The translations under genes and the position numbers were made by a program. Below are positions 43,596-52,363 of a stretch of DNA of 64,000 nt, one piece after another; the stretch's first letter is position 1, and each line of letters begins with the position of its first letter. Origin of the DNA: Chloroflexota bacterium (GTDB lineage: Bacteria > Chloroflexota > UBA11872 > UBA12225); the NCBI GenBank assembly GCA_030447525.1, contig JAUJOR010000003.1:188194-252193 (forward strand), read 5' to 3'. Below the pieces are notes generated by a model. It worked only from the letters and a program-made list of their open reading frames with translations, made no database searches and had not been told where the DNA came from.

Positions 43596-45316
43596 CAGGG
43601 CGCCAGGGCCGCCATCAGCTCGGGGGCGTAGCGGGCCAGCGTTGGGCGCCCCAGACGGGACAGGGTGAGCGCGGCGGCGGGCACCTCCGCCAGCCCGACG
43701 CCGGCAGCTTCCAGGCGCGCCGGATCGGTGTAGGCCAGGCTCATGGGGAGGTCGGCGGCCAGCCGGCCTGCCCGTAAGACCAGGACGCGGTCGCAGGCGT
43801 CGTTCACGAACTCGGGGTCGTGGCTGATGGCCAGCACCGCCGTGCCGCCGGCCGCCGCCCGACGCACCAGCCGGACGAGCGCGTCCCGCTGCGATTCGTC
43901 CTGGCCCAGGGTCGGCTCGTCCAGCACGAGCACCGTGGGGCGGCGGGCGAGGACCGCGGCCAGCGCCACCCGCCGACGCTGCCCTTCACTCAGCGACAGC
44001 GGGTGGCGGGCCCGCAGGTCTCCCAGCCGGAAGGTCTCCAGCAACTGCTCCACGCGCGACCGTCCCTGGGCCAGGGGGAGGTGGCGCAGGCCCAGCAGCA
44101 GCTCGTCGTCGACGCGCTCGGCCAGGAGTTGGAGGAGCGGATTCTGCAGCACCAGGCCGCCCACTCGGGCGAGGGCGCTGAAGGGTGTACGGTGGGTGGG
44201 CAGGCCATCGAGCGCTATCTGCCCGGAGGTGGGCCTGAGGAGCCCGAGGGCGAGTCGCGACACCGTGCTCTTGCCGGCCCCGCTGGGCCCGACGAGCGCG
44301 GCCACCTCGCCATGGCGCAGGGCGAAGCCGACCGACGAGACGGCCGGGACGGTGGTTCCGGGGTAGGCGAAGGAGACGTCTTCGCAGAGCAGGGCGACGC
44401 CATTCCCCTGGCCAGCCCCCTGAGGGGGGAGGGGAGCAAGCGCGGATTCTTGGCTGCGCCCAGGGAGGCAAGCCACGTCGAGGACGTCAGGGGGCCCACG
44501 CCGGCTCACCACCCTGGCGGCGAACTCCTGGGGGGTGAGGGGCAGCGGTGGGGGGAGGTGCAGGGACAGCGCCACCCGTGTGGCGCGGGGGACCGGGATG
44601 CCGTGGGACGGCAGGGACGGGTCGGCGAACACGTCGCGCGGGTGGCCGTCGCGCAGCAGGCGCCCACCGGCGAGGACGAGCGTGCGATCCGCCAGCGGCG
44701 CGACGATCCCCAGCCGGTGCTCGCTCAGCAGCACCGCAGCGCCGGAGTCGCGGCGCACCCGCGCCAGCAAGGCTAGGATCTCGCGGGCGGTGGGCTCGTC
44801 GAGGTGGGCGGTCGGCTCGTCCAGGAGCAGGAGGCGCGGGCGGAGGGCCAGGGCGGCGGCGAGCGCTACCCGCTGCTGCTGGCCCGTGGAGAGGTGGCGC
44901 AGGCGCCGCTCCCCGAACCCGGTCAGCCCCACGGCGTCGAGGCCCGCTGCGACGCGGGCCTCCACCTCGGCCGGGGGGAGGCCCAGGTTCTCGGGGCCGA
45001 AGGCGACCTCGCCGGCCACGCGCTCGGCCACGAAGCCTTCCAGCGGGTTCTGGAACAGCAGGCCCACGCCGGCGGCGGCCAGCTCGCGTGGGGGCATGCG
45101 GGTGGGATCGTGCCCCAGGACCGTCAGCTCGCCGGCCAGCCGGCCACCGGAGAACTGGGGCACCAGCCCCAGCAGGAGCCGCAGCAGGGTGGATTTGCCG
45201 CTGCCGCTGGCCCCGCAGAGAACGGCCAGCTCGTCCGGCCACAGGGCAAGCTGCAGGTCCTCCAGGGCCGGCTCCGATGGCGCCGCCCCCGGATACCAGA
45301 AGGAGACGCCGCGCAG
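43595..45316 (-). CDS. ecfA: Fused ECF transporter ATPase (two EcfA domains)
   Basis: Two ABC ATPase domains in one chain of about 573 residues. Domain 1 has Walker A GASGSGKST, signature LSTGQQQRVALA and Walker B LLLLDEPTAHLD. Domain 2 has GPSGAGKST, LSEGQRRRVALA and VLVLDEPTLGQD. It powers the ThiW/EcfT importer. The first in-frame ATG/GTG/TTG is a GTG at 45163, which would delete Walker A 1. The frame is open and homologous upstream of it (VTLRGVSFWYPG) but has no standard start codon back to the stop inside thiW. I give the CTG at 45316 as a provisional start; a rare start or sequence error near the thiW stop is possible. Confidence 0.8.
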   Translation of the reverse strand: MRGVSFWYPGAAPSEPALEDLQLALWPDELAVLCGASGSGKSTLLRLLLGLVPQFSGGRLAGELTVLGHDPTRMPPRELAAAGVGLLFQNPLEGFVAERVAGEVAFGPENLGLPPAEVEARVAAGLDAVGLTGFGERRLRHLSTGQQQRVALAAALALRPRLLLLDEPTAHLDEPTAREILALLARVRRDSGAAVLLSEHRLGIVAPLADRTLVLAGGRLLRDGHPRDVFADPSLPSHGIPVPRATRVALSLHLPPPLPLTPQEFAARVVSRRGPPDVLDVACLPGRSQESALAPLPPQGAGQGNGVALLCEDVSFAYPGTTVPAVSSVGFALRHGEVAALVGPSGAGKSTVSRLALGLLRPTSGQIALDGLPTHRTPFSALARVGGLVLQNPLLQLLAERVDDELLLGLRHLPLAQGRSRVEQLLETFRLGDLRARHPLSLSEGQRRRVALAAVLARRPTVLVLDEPTLGQDESQRDALVRLVRRAAAGGTAVLAISHDPEFVNDACDRVLVLRAGRLAADLPMSLAYTDPARLEAAGVGLAEVPAAALTLSRLGRPTLARYAPELMAALAP

Positions 45317-45341
45317 GGTGACGGCGGGAGCGGCGCTCGCC

Positions 45342-45959
45342 TCAGTGCCTCGCTTCCGCGCGCGGCCGTGGGGCCAGGCCGACGCCCGCCCGCCTGAGGG
45401 CGCGGAGCACGACGTAGCCCAGGGCGGCGCCGGGGATGCTGCTCACGGCGAAGGAGACCACCAGGGCCAGCGCGCCGGCAAACCTGCCCAGGTAGAGCTG
45501 AGGCGAGGGCGGGTTGGCGCGGATGAACCCAAGGAGCAAGGCGGGCCCCTCGAGCGGGGCAATCAGCAGATAGCCCACCAGGGCGCCAATGATCGCCGTG
45601 CCCACCGGCTCCAGGAAGGCCACGGCATCCGTCCTCCGCCAGCGGTGGTATGTCCACCCGACCAGGAATGCGCCGAAGATCGAGCCGGGGAAGGCAAGGA
45701 AGGTGCCGGTCCCCAACCCGTTGCGCAGCACGCTGATGGCAAAGGCCGTGAGGGCCGCGTACCATGGGCCGAGCAGGACTCCCGCCACCACGTTCAGGGT
45801 GTGCTGGAACGGGAAGACACGGGCCGGCCCCACCGGGATCGCGAGTGTCGATAGCACCACCCCCAGGGCCACGAAGACCGCGGCCAGGGCGAGCCGTTGT
45901 GCCGTCGGCAGCGTCTCCCCGCGCTCCCACGTTCGAGCCTGACCCCACGGCGTGCTCAT
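45342..45959 (-). CDS. thiW: ECF substrate-binding component ThiW (predicted thiazole transporter)
   Basis: A 205-residue membrane protein starting MSTPWGQARTWERGE. It has about five or six hydrophobic spans: LALAAVFVALGVVLSTLAIP, AGVLLGPWYAALTAFAISVL, GSIFGAFLVGWTYH and GALALVVSFAVSSIPG. FPFQHTLNVVAGVLLGPWYA is the ThiW hallmark. ThiW is the predicted S component for hydroxyethylthiazole. The start overlaps the thiE stop as ATGA, and the fused ATPase begins just after its stop. Its usual partner kinase ThiM is broken here. Confidence 0.88.
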   Translation of the reverse strand: MSTPWGQARTWERGETLPTAQRLALAAVFVALGVVLSTLAIPVGPARVFPFQHTLNVVAGVLLGPWYAALTAFAISVLRNGLGTGTFLAFPGSIFGAFLVGWTYHRWRRTDAVAFLEPVGTAIIGALVGYLLIAPLEGPALLLGFIRANPPSPQLYLGRFAGALALVVSFAVSSIPGAALGYVVLRALRRAGVGLAPRPRAEARH

Positions 45960-46633
45960 CGCCCGCTCCCCTCCCCCGTGCTCACGAGGAACGCGCGGGC
46001 GGCGCCCTCCGGGTCGGGTGAGCGTAGGATGGCCGCGCCCACGCACACGCCGGCCGCGCCGGCGGCGCGCAGGGCCGGCGCCCGCTCGGCGGTGATGCCC
46101 CCGACGACCACGAGCGGCAGGTGGGTGGCCGCCCGCACCGCCCGCAGCAAGGGCTCCCCGGCCGCGGGGCCGGCGTTCGGCTTGGTGCTGGTCGGGAACA
46201 TCGGGCCGGCCGAGACATAGCTGGCGCCGCTGGCCGTGGCCACGCGCGCCTCCTGCGGGCTGCCCACGGACACCCCCACGATGGCCCCCGGTCCCAGCAG
46301 CCGCCGGGCGTCCTGCGGGGGGAAGTCCTCTTCGCCGATGTGCCCGACGTGCGCCCCGTCGGCATCGGCCGCCAGGGCGACGTCCACCCGATCGTTGACC
46401 ACAAAGGGCACGCCGCCGGCGCGGCACACCTCGCGCAGCGCCCGGGCCAGCTCGAGCTGCTGCAGCGTCGTCTCGCTCTTGGCGCGCAGCTGCACCATGG
46501 TCACCCCGCCGCGGATGGCGGCCGCCACGGCCGCGGGGAGGCGCCCGGGCAGGACGAGGCCGGTATCCGCCAGGAGGTAGAGACGCACGGCGGCGCCCAC
46601 CTGGGCGGCAGTCCACTCCATCATATGGGGCAT
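45956..46633 (-). CDS. thiE: Thiamine-phosphate synthase
   Basis: A 225-residue TIM-barrel enzyme that couples hydroxymethylpyrimidine diphosphate with thiazole phosphate to give thiamine phosphate. The conserved segments are VQLRAKSETTLQQLELA, FVVNDRVDVALAADADGAHV, GVSVGSPQEA, GPMFPTSTKP and VVVGGITAERAP. The start ATG at 46633 (MPHMMEW; alternatives at 46624 and 46621) falls inside the first unit of a 17-bp tandem array and has no clear Shine-Dalgarno. Part of the thiD-thiM-thiE-thiW unit. Confidence 0.9.
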   Translation of the reverse strand: MPHMMEWTAAQVGAAVRLYLLADTGLVLPGRLPAAVAAAIRGGVTMVQLRAKSETTLQQLELARALREVCRAGGVPFVVNDRVDVALAADADGAHVGHIGEEDFPPQDARRLLGPGAIVGVSVGSPQEARVATASGASYVSAGPMFPTSTKPNAGPAAGEPLLRAVRAATHLPLVVVGGITAERAPALRAAGAAGVCVGAAILRSPDPEGAARAFLVSTGEGSGR

Positions 46634-46732
46634 ATGGGGGCTACGATCATATGGGGGCTGCGATCATATGGGGGCTACGATCATATGGGGGCTACGATCA
46701 TATGGGGGCTGCGATCATATGGGGGCTGCGAA
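46631..46732 (-). repeat. Six-unit 17-bp tandem repeat at the thiE start
   Basis: The unit CATATGGGGGCTRCGAT repeats six times (46631-46647, 46648-46664, 46665-46681, 46682-46698, 46699-46715 and 46716-46732, the last slightly degenerate), with a partial unit before it at 46622. Only one position (R) varies. Leftward, the units sit immediately upstream of and overlap the thiE start codon, so copy number would change spacing but not the reading frame. Confidence 0.8.
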
Positions 46733-46899
46733 GCGTTCTCCCGGGAGCCTTCCACTCGGCCCGCCGGGGACAGGCATAGAGCCCAGGGCGTCGAGGAACC
46801 GCGTCCAGAACGTGCCCGGCCCCGACGCCAGGCGCCCCCACTGCCCGCCCGGCGGCCGGAACGGAAGGGCCACGGCTACCTGGCAGCTGGCCACGCTAT

Positions 46900-47582
46900 C
46901 TGCCTCGACCCTGACAGGCGGCGATCAGGGGCTGTGAGCACGTCCCCGGTGCCCACGAGCCTGGCCTCGACGGCACGTCGGACCCGCCCGCAAGACCATC
47001 CGCCCGCCCGTCGCTGATCGCCTGCACGCGGCTGGTGACGACCACGGTCGCGCCGCCAGCGCCTGGCTGAGCGCGGCGGCGAACGCCTGCGCGCCGTGCC
47101 CGCCGCCTGGAGGTCTTCAACGGGGTGCGCCGGGCTCCATCGTCGGCCGTCACGCCACGCAGCCGGACGCCCGTGCCCGGCGCTGGCAGCCCCGCCAGGC
47201 GGCCACTTCCGGGACGTTCCCGCGCACGATGTCCGGTGTCACGGCCGCCACCAGGGGCGCGGACTGCTCGGTGCGCCATCTGGTGGCCCTGCAGCCGACC
47301 GGATCGAGCGCGATGGGCACGTCGCCGGCGCGCGCTGCCCGGCCAGGCAGGCGTTTTCCCAGCTCGGCAGAGGGGGTGCCGAGGTTCAGCACCAGGGCGT
47401 CTGCCTGCGCCACCATGCTACCACCTCTTCCGCGCGCTGGCCATGACGGGGAGGGCACCCACGGCGCCAGGGCATCGGCGACGCGCCGATCGTCACCGCG
47501 TTGGTCAGGCAGTGGACCAGGGGGCGCTGCTGGCGCAACGCGACTCGCACCGCCTCCACCAGCCGCAAGTCAGCGGAGTCGA

Positions 47583-47586
<4 letters not shown>
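46900..47586 (-). pseudogene. thiM: Broken hydroxyethylthiazole kinase gene
   Basis: Leftward from the ATG at 47586, which overlaps the thiD stop as ATGA, the frame reads LVEAVRVALRQQRPLVHCLT then NAVTIG, the ThiM start. Several frame changes follow: RVADALA, GALPVMASAR and EEVVA occur in different frames. A long clear stretch comes next, AQADALVLNLGTPSAELGKR, then DVPIALDPVGCRATRWRTEQ, then PDIVRGNVPEVAAW. Near the end VVVTSRVQAISDG and GTGDVLTA appear in yet other frames. All core ThiM motifs are there but no single frame joins them. The 3' edge is approximate. ThiM would phosphorylate thiazole supplied by ThiW. Confidence 0.8.
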
Positions 47587-48443
<857 letters not shown>

Positions 48444-48589
48444 AGCGGTCTCCTTAGCGCTCACCGCTTCGCTCCCGGCGAGGCGGCGGGGAGCGGACAG
48501 GAGAATCGATCGAGCTGTCTCGCCGCCGCCATGATGGGCCCCTTTCCTTGGTACACCCAGGCGCGGCCGCGTCGGCGAGCAAGGATACG

Positions 48590-48620
48590 CCCCCACCCGG
48601 CACCTGGCTGGGGGTGGCGC
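48590..48620 (-). promoter_or_regulatory. Candidate expression-platform hairpin after the TPP aptamer
   Basis: Leftward, GCCACCCCCAGCC and GGGTGGGGGC can pair to form a GC-rich hairpin starting about 15 bases after the aptamer. No U-run follows, so it may be an anti-terminator partner or a structural element rather than a simple terminator. Confidence 0.35.
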
Positions 48621-48635
48621 CCCATGGTCAGTATC

Positions 48636-48732
48636 GCTCGCACTTTCCTGCGCTGGCATTACCCAGATCAGGTTCTGAGGGTTGGCCCGCCCCGGCGGCG
48701 TCCTCTCAGCAGTATCGGCACCCCTAGTGCGC
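48636..48732 (-). ncRNA. TPP riboswitch (THI element)
   Basis: Read leftward, the order is GGGGTGCC, CTGAGAGGA, CCAACCCTCAGAACCTGATC, then CTGGGTAATGCCAGCG and a closing GGAAAG. These are the universally conserved blocks of the thiamine-pyrophosphate aptamer, including the CUGAGA bulge that contacts the pyrimidine. It lies upstream of thiD and should shut down the thiamine operon when TPP is plentiful. Confidence 0.95.
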
Positions 48733-48751
48733 CTGTTCAGTTGTCATCATC

Positions 48752-49579
48752 ATGGTACATCATCAGGGCTCAGCCCCTCATGGTTGGTGGAAGTCCTGGA
48801 CGGGGCGCGCCCGACCGCGGGATAGCAGCATCACGACCATAGGAGCCCGAGTCGCCGCCGTGGTCGCGGCCGGCCTGCTCGTCGCCGGGACCTTGCCGAT
48901 GGCCCGGCTGGGGGGCTTCCTCGCGGCCGCGGAGTTCACCCGCGCCTCCAAGGACAGCCCCTACCTCGTCATGGGCGCCGCCATCCTGGTCGTCGCCGCC
49001 GGCATGGGGACGGTGGCCTGGCTGCTCGTCGCCCGGTTTGTCGCCCCCTGGTGGCGGCCGGCCGCCGGCGTGACGTTCGTGGCGCTGGTCGTCGCCCTGC
49101 CGGGGGCCGCCGGGGTGCTGACTGCCGTGGAGGCGGTAGGCCGCTGGTACGTCTATCCCCCCCCATCCGACCCGTCCATGGGCGCCGGACTCGGCTACAC
49201 GCTGCGCGTTCCGCCGAGCTGGACGCTCTTCCCACCGTTGCGGCCCGACCAGCCGCCCGAGACCGTGACGCTCATCAGCTGGACGGGGTTCTCGCCCGCC
49301 GCCGCCGTGCCGGCCGGGGGGCTCAAGGTGACCCTCCGCCCGGCCCCCGGGGAGCTACCGGCGGGGGCGCCCTTCGTCGTCGGGGAGGGACGCTATGCCG
49401 GCACGATCACGGTCGCGCCGCCGGGGGACGGCGAGGGCGCCCACACGGTCATGATCGTCTACGCGGCGGGCGGCCGGACGTGGGAGATCTACGGAGCGTT
49501 CGCCGAGCCTCCGGACGCGACGAACCCCAACACGGCCGTCTTCTACGGCATCGTCGCGTCCCTGCGCCATGGGCCGTGA
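48752..49579 (+). CDS. Hypothetical membrane protein with an extracytoplasmic C-terminal domain
   Basis: A 275-residue protein. Three hydrophobic segments are visible at about 33-55 (AAVVAAGLLVAGTL), 73-95 (LVMGAAILVVAAGMGTVAWL) and 103-125 (AAGVTFVALVVALPGAAGVL). The remainder, after VGRWYVYPPPSDP, is beta-rich and ends WEIYGAFAEPPDATNPNTAV with FYGIVASLRHGP, like the PsbP-type or DUF1795-like fold in which a late helix follows a strand pair. The first 30 residues are odd and the start lacks a ribosome site; it may begin further downstream. It is divergent from the thiamine operon. Function unknown. Confidence 0.65.
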   Translation: MVHHQGSAPHGWWKSWTGRARPRDSSITTIGARVAAVVAAGLLVAGTLPMARLGGFLAAAEFTRASKDSPYLVMGAAILVVAAGMGTVAWLLVARFVAPWWRPAAGVTFVALVVALPGAAGVLTAVEAVGRWYVYPPPSDPSMGAGLGYTLRVPPSWTLFPPLRPDQPPETVTLISWTGFSPAAAVPAGGLKVTLRPAPGELPAGAPFVVGEGRYAGTITVAPPGDGEGAHTVMIVYAAGGRTWEIYGAFAEPPDATNPNTAVFYGIVASLRHGP

Positions 49580-49732
49580 GGGGCGCGGACGTGCGTCACG
49601 CGGCCCAGATAGACCTCTACGACTGCGCCCCAGCGCTACGTGACAGGCACCTGTCGCAGATCGGCAGCTGAGGGCGCCTCGCACAGTGGCCGGCGCTCCC
49701 GGCGTCGTCCACGCTGGTGGCTGCGCGGTCGC

Positions 49733-50257
49733 TCAGGACTGCGCCGTGGCGCTCGTCGGTCGCTCGATCCGGTACAACAGCCGGTTGTGTTCGGGCAAGA
49801 AGCGCTCGCGGGTCAGCCGGCACTTCTCCAGCACCCGGATCGACGGGGCGTTGGCCGGGTGCACCGTGGCGAAAATCGTTGTCACCTCGGGGCGGTCAAA
49901 GGCGGCGGTGAGGGCCGCCCGCGTCAGTTCGGTCGCCAGGCCCCGCCCCCAGTACGCCTTGTCGAGGATGAACAGGAGATCAGCGGTGGTGCCCTCGGCG
50001 ACGTAGTAGCCAACGCCGCCGAAGCCCACCGGCACCAGCTCTGGCTTCAGCAGGGCGAGGCCGGCGGCTGACACCAGGCGCGGGTCGCCCTCCGGGTAGC
50101 CTCGGACGAGCTGCTCCACCTGCGAGCGCGTCCAGGGCTCCCCCGCGCCGAAGAGGCGCACGGTCTCCGGATCGCCGAGGAACCGGAGCAGGGCGTCGAC
50201 ATCGGACAAAGTCGCCTTGCGGACGAGGAGGCGCCCAGTCTCGAACAGGGCGGTCAT
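49733..50257 (-). CDS. GNAT-family N-acetyltransferase (RimJ/RimL-like)
   Basis: A 174-residue acetyltransferase from the ATG at 50257 (MTALFETGRLLVRKATLSDV). LLVRKATLSDVDALLRFLGD is the RimJ/RimL-type start. The acetyl-CoA-binding region lies in LLFILDKAYWGRGLATELTR, with the GRGLA loop, followed by TTIFATVHPANAPSIRVLEK and KCRLTRERFLPEHN. Such enzymes acetylate protein N-termini, polyamines or antibiotics; the substrate is unknown. Confidence 0.87.
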   Translation of the reverse strand: MTALFETGRLLVRKATLSDVDALLRFLGDPETVRLFGAGEPWTRSQVEQLVRGYPEGDPRLVSAAGLALLKPELVPVGFGGVGYYVAEGTTADLLFILDKAYWGRGLATELTRAALTAAFDRPEVTTIFATVHPANAPSIRVLEKCRLTRERFLPEHNRLLYRIERPTSATAQS

Positions 50258-50404
50258 CCCTGCCACTCTACCTGAGCTGCGGTGAACGGTGGGCCGGCCG
50301 GGCTCGGCGCGCGCTCTGCCCCCCGTGGGCCGGTACAGCTGCCGCGCGTTCAGGGGCAAACGCTCACCCGGCGGCCGGGACCGCAGCGCCGGCCCCGCCA
50401 CCGA

Positions 50405-51475
50405 TCATCGGTGCCTGTGCCTCCATGCCCCTACTCCGCTCCGAGCCGGTCGTGCGGCGCCGCGTGCGTGGGAGCCAATGAGGGCGACGCCAGCGACGTC
50501 GGTCTCGTCCGCCGCCCAGTTGGCCAGATCACTGAGGAACGTCTGGGGACCTGGCATCAGGCGATGATGCATGGCGGGTGGGGGACGGACGCGCGTGCGG
50601 TGCACCTTTTGGAGACGGGTCTGCTGCTGACGCAGGCGCTGCTCGGCGCCGGCGACCCGACGCCACGTGGATGCGCCGGCGACGGCGGCGAACTCGTGAA
50701 ACAGCTCGAGCCAGGCGTTGAACGGAACCTTGCTGGGCTTGCTGGTCAAGGTGCGGGTGATGGACGGCGAGGCCGGCAGGGCGGCGCGAAGCGTCCTGCT
50801 CTCGGTGGCGCCAAGCACGCTGGTGATGGCTTGGCCCACGGTGGCCTGCCAGGCGACGAAGCTGGCGGTAACGAGGTCGCGGTAGGCCTGGGCGTGGTGC
50901 GGCCCAATGAGCGGGGGGCCGCGCTTGCAGAGGCGCAGCATGACGGCATCCACGCGGGGCGCGGGTGCAAAGTCTGCGCGGCGGAAGCGGTGGACGATGG
51001 TGGGCTCAAACCACGGCTTCAGGAGCGCGGCGGCGAGCGTCTCGGCTGGCCCTTCCGGCGCTCCGAGAAAGCGCCCGGCGGCCTCGCGCTGCACGACGAG
51101 GTAGGTGTCGCTGGGCGGTGTGGGGGCGGCGGTCAGGCGGCCGATGACGGCAGCGGTGACGTTGAACGGTGGGTTCGCGAAGACCTTGTAGGGGGTGATG
51201 GGGAGCGGGAACGTGAGAAAGTCTGCGAGGTACAGACTGACGTTGGGATGGCGGTGCGCGGCGACCCGGCGGCGCAGCCCAGCGGCTAGGCGGGGGTCCT
51301 TCTCTATGGCGGTGACGGAGAGGCAGCGCCGGGTGAGGCGCTCGGTGATGATGCCATCGCCAGGGCCGATCTCGTAGACGAGGTCGTCGGCACCGATGGT
51401 GGAGCGGTCGAGCAGGTCGTCTATGAGGCGGGGATCCAGGAGGAAGTTCTGGGAGAGCGCAATGCGGCGGCGCAT
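50405..51475 (-). CDS. Erm-like 23S rRNA adenine N6-methyltransferase with a broken nucleotidyltransferase tail
   Basis: A 356-residue protein. AAGGAG precedes the ATG at 51475 (MRRRIALSQNFLLDPRLI). The SAM motif YEIGPGDGIITERL, the acidic AIEKDPRLAAGL and the catalytic ANPPFNVTAAVI match Erm/KsgA methylases; the NPPF form and the overall length of the first 270 residues favour Erm over KsgA. It would dimethylate 23S rRNA and block macrolide binding. The last 45 residues read QTFLSDLANWAADETDVAGV then ALIGSHARGAARP, the start of a MNT-type nucleotidyltransferase, but the expected DSDVDL is lost and the frame soon ends. This looks like a read-through into a frameshifted neighbour gene. Confidence 0.82.
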   Translation of the reverse strand: MRRRIALSQNFLLDPRLIDDLLDRSTIGADDLVYEIGPGDGIITERLTRRCLSVTAIEKDPRLAAGLRRRVAAHRHPNVSLYLADFLTFPLPITPYKVFANPPFNVTAAVIGRLTAAPTPPSDTYLVVQREAAGRFLGAPEGPAETLAAALLKPWFEPTIVHRFRRADFAPAPRVDAVMLRLCKRGPPLIGPHHAQAYRDLVTASFVAWQATVGQAITSVLGATESRTLRAALPASPSITRTLTSKPSKVPFNAWLELFHEFAAVAGASTWRRVAGAEQRLRQQQTRLQKVHRTRVRPPPAMHHRLMPGPQTFLSDLANWAADETDVAGVALIGSHARGAARPARSGVGAWRHRHR

Positions 51476-52363
51476 GGGAGGTCTCCTTCGCAGCGGGACG
51501 TGCGGGAACCAGGGCGGCGGCGCACTTCGGTACGTGCGCCACAGATCGCGGGACCCGGTGCGTGGAGACATCAGGCGCGAGCGGCGGCGCGAACCGGTGG
51601 CGCGCGTTGCGCCGGGACCGGTGTGCGCGCCCGAGGCGCCGGCCAGGCGGGCCCCGCTAGAGGAGCCGCAGTCGAAGAATTCTCGTCATGCCCATAGAAG
51701 TGGGGCCTCTGGTGGAGTGTAACGCAGGGCAAGCGATAGGAGACTGGGCTGTCCAGTTCGGGGGCCCGACGCGGCGCGCTGTGTACCCACTGCTGGGCTC
51801 TGAGGAGCAATGGAACCAAGCTTGACGCTGTGACCATCAACGCCGGCTGGCGCGCGGTTCTTCTCTGGGGAGTGCACCGCTCCTGAACCGTACCGGTGGA
51901 ACACCGCTATCCAAGGGGCCGGAGGTGGCCGTGACGCTCCTGGAGCGTCCCCCAGCCTGGCCTACGCTAACGCCCGAAGGCTCCGCCGGTAACACGGACG
52001 ACCTCGCCGCCGAAGCCTCGGCGGCGGACATGCGGGACTTCCTCGCCACGGCCGCGTTGTCAAGGCCGCGGCCGCGGGCCACGCCTCGCTCTGGGCGCGG
52101 TGGCGGCTTCGGCTGCGGTACTCGGCCGAGTCCCCGTCGGGTGCGCTGACTGAGCTGCTGTTGAAGATCCCTCGGCCGGACACGATCGGCTCGGCCCACC
52201 ACATCCTGGGGCGCAGCCGGGAGGTCACGGGTCGACGTCCACCCCGATCGCTGCCGATGCCGGCGAGCTGGCCCCGTTTCACAGCCAGGGGCGGCGGTCA
52301 CCGCCCGTGACACCAGTTCAGCGGTCTGGCGACACGTAGCGGCCGGCCTGGCCCCCCGGCGGC
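51476..52363. other. Gap with one possible frameshifted coding trace
   Basis: About 890 bases. At 51925-52050 one rightward frame reads AVTLLERPPAWPTLTPEGS and AEASAADMRDFLATAA; a neighbouring frame then continues VVKAAAAGHASLWARWRLRL and SGALTELLLKIPRPDTIGSA to a stop at 52310. Joined by one frameshift this gives about 125 residues with plausible composition, but no family is recognised. The rest shows nothing. Confidence 0.35.
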
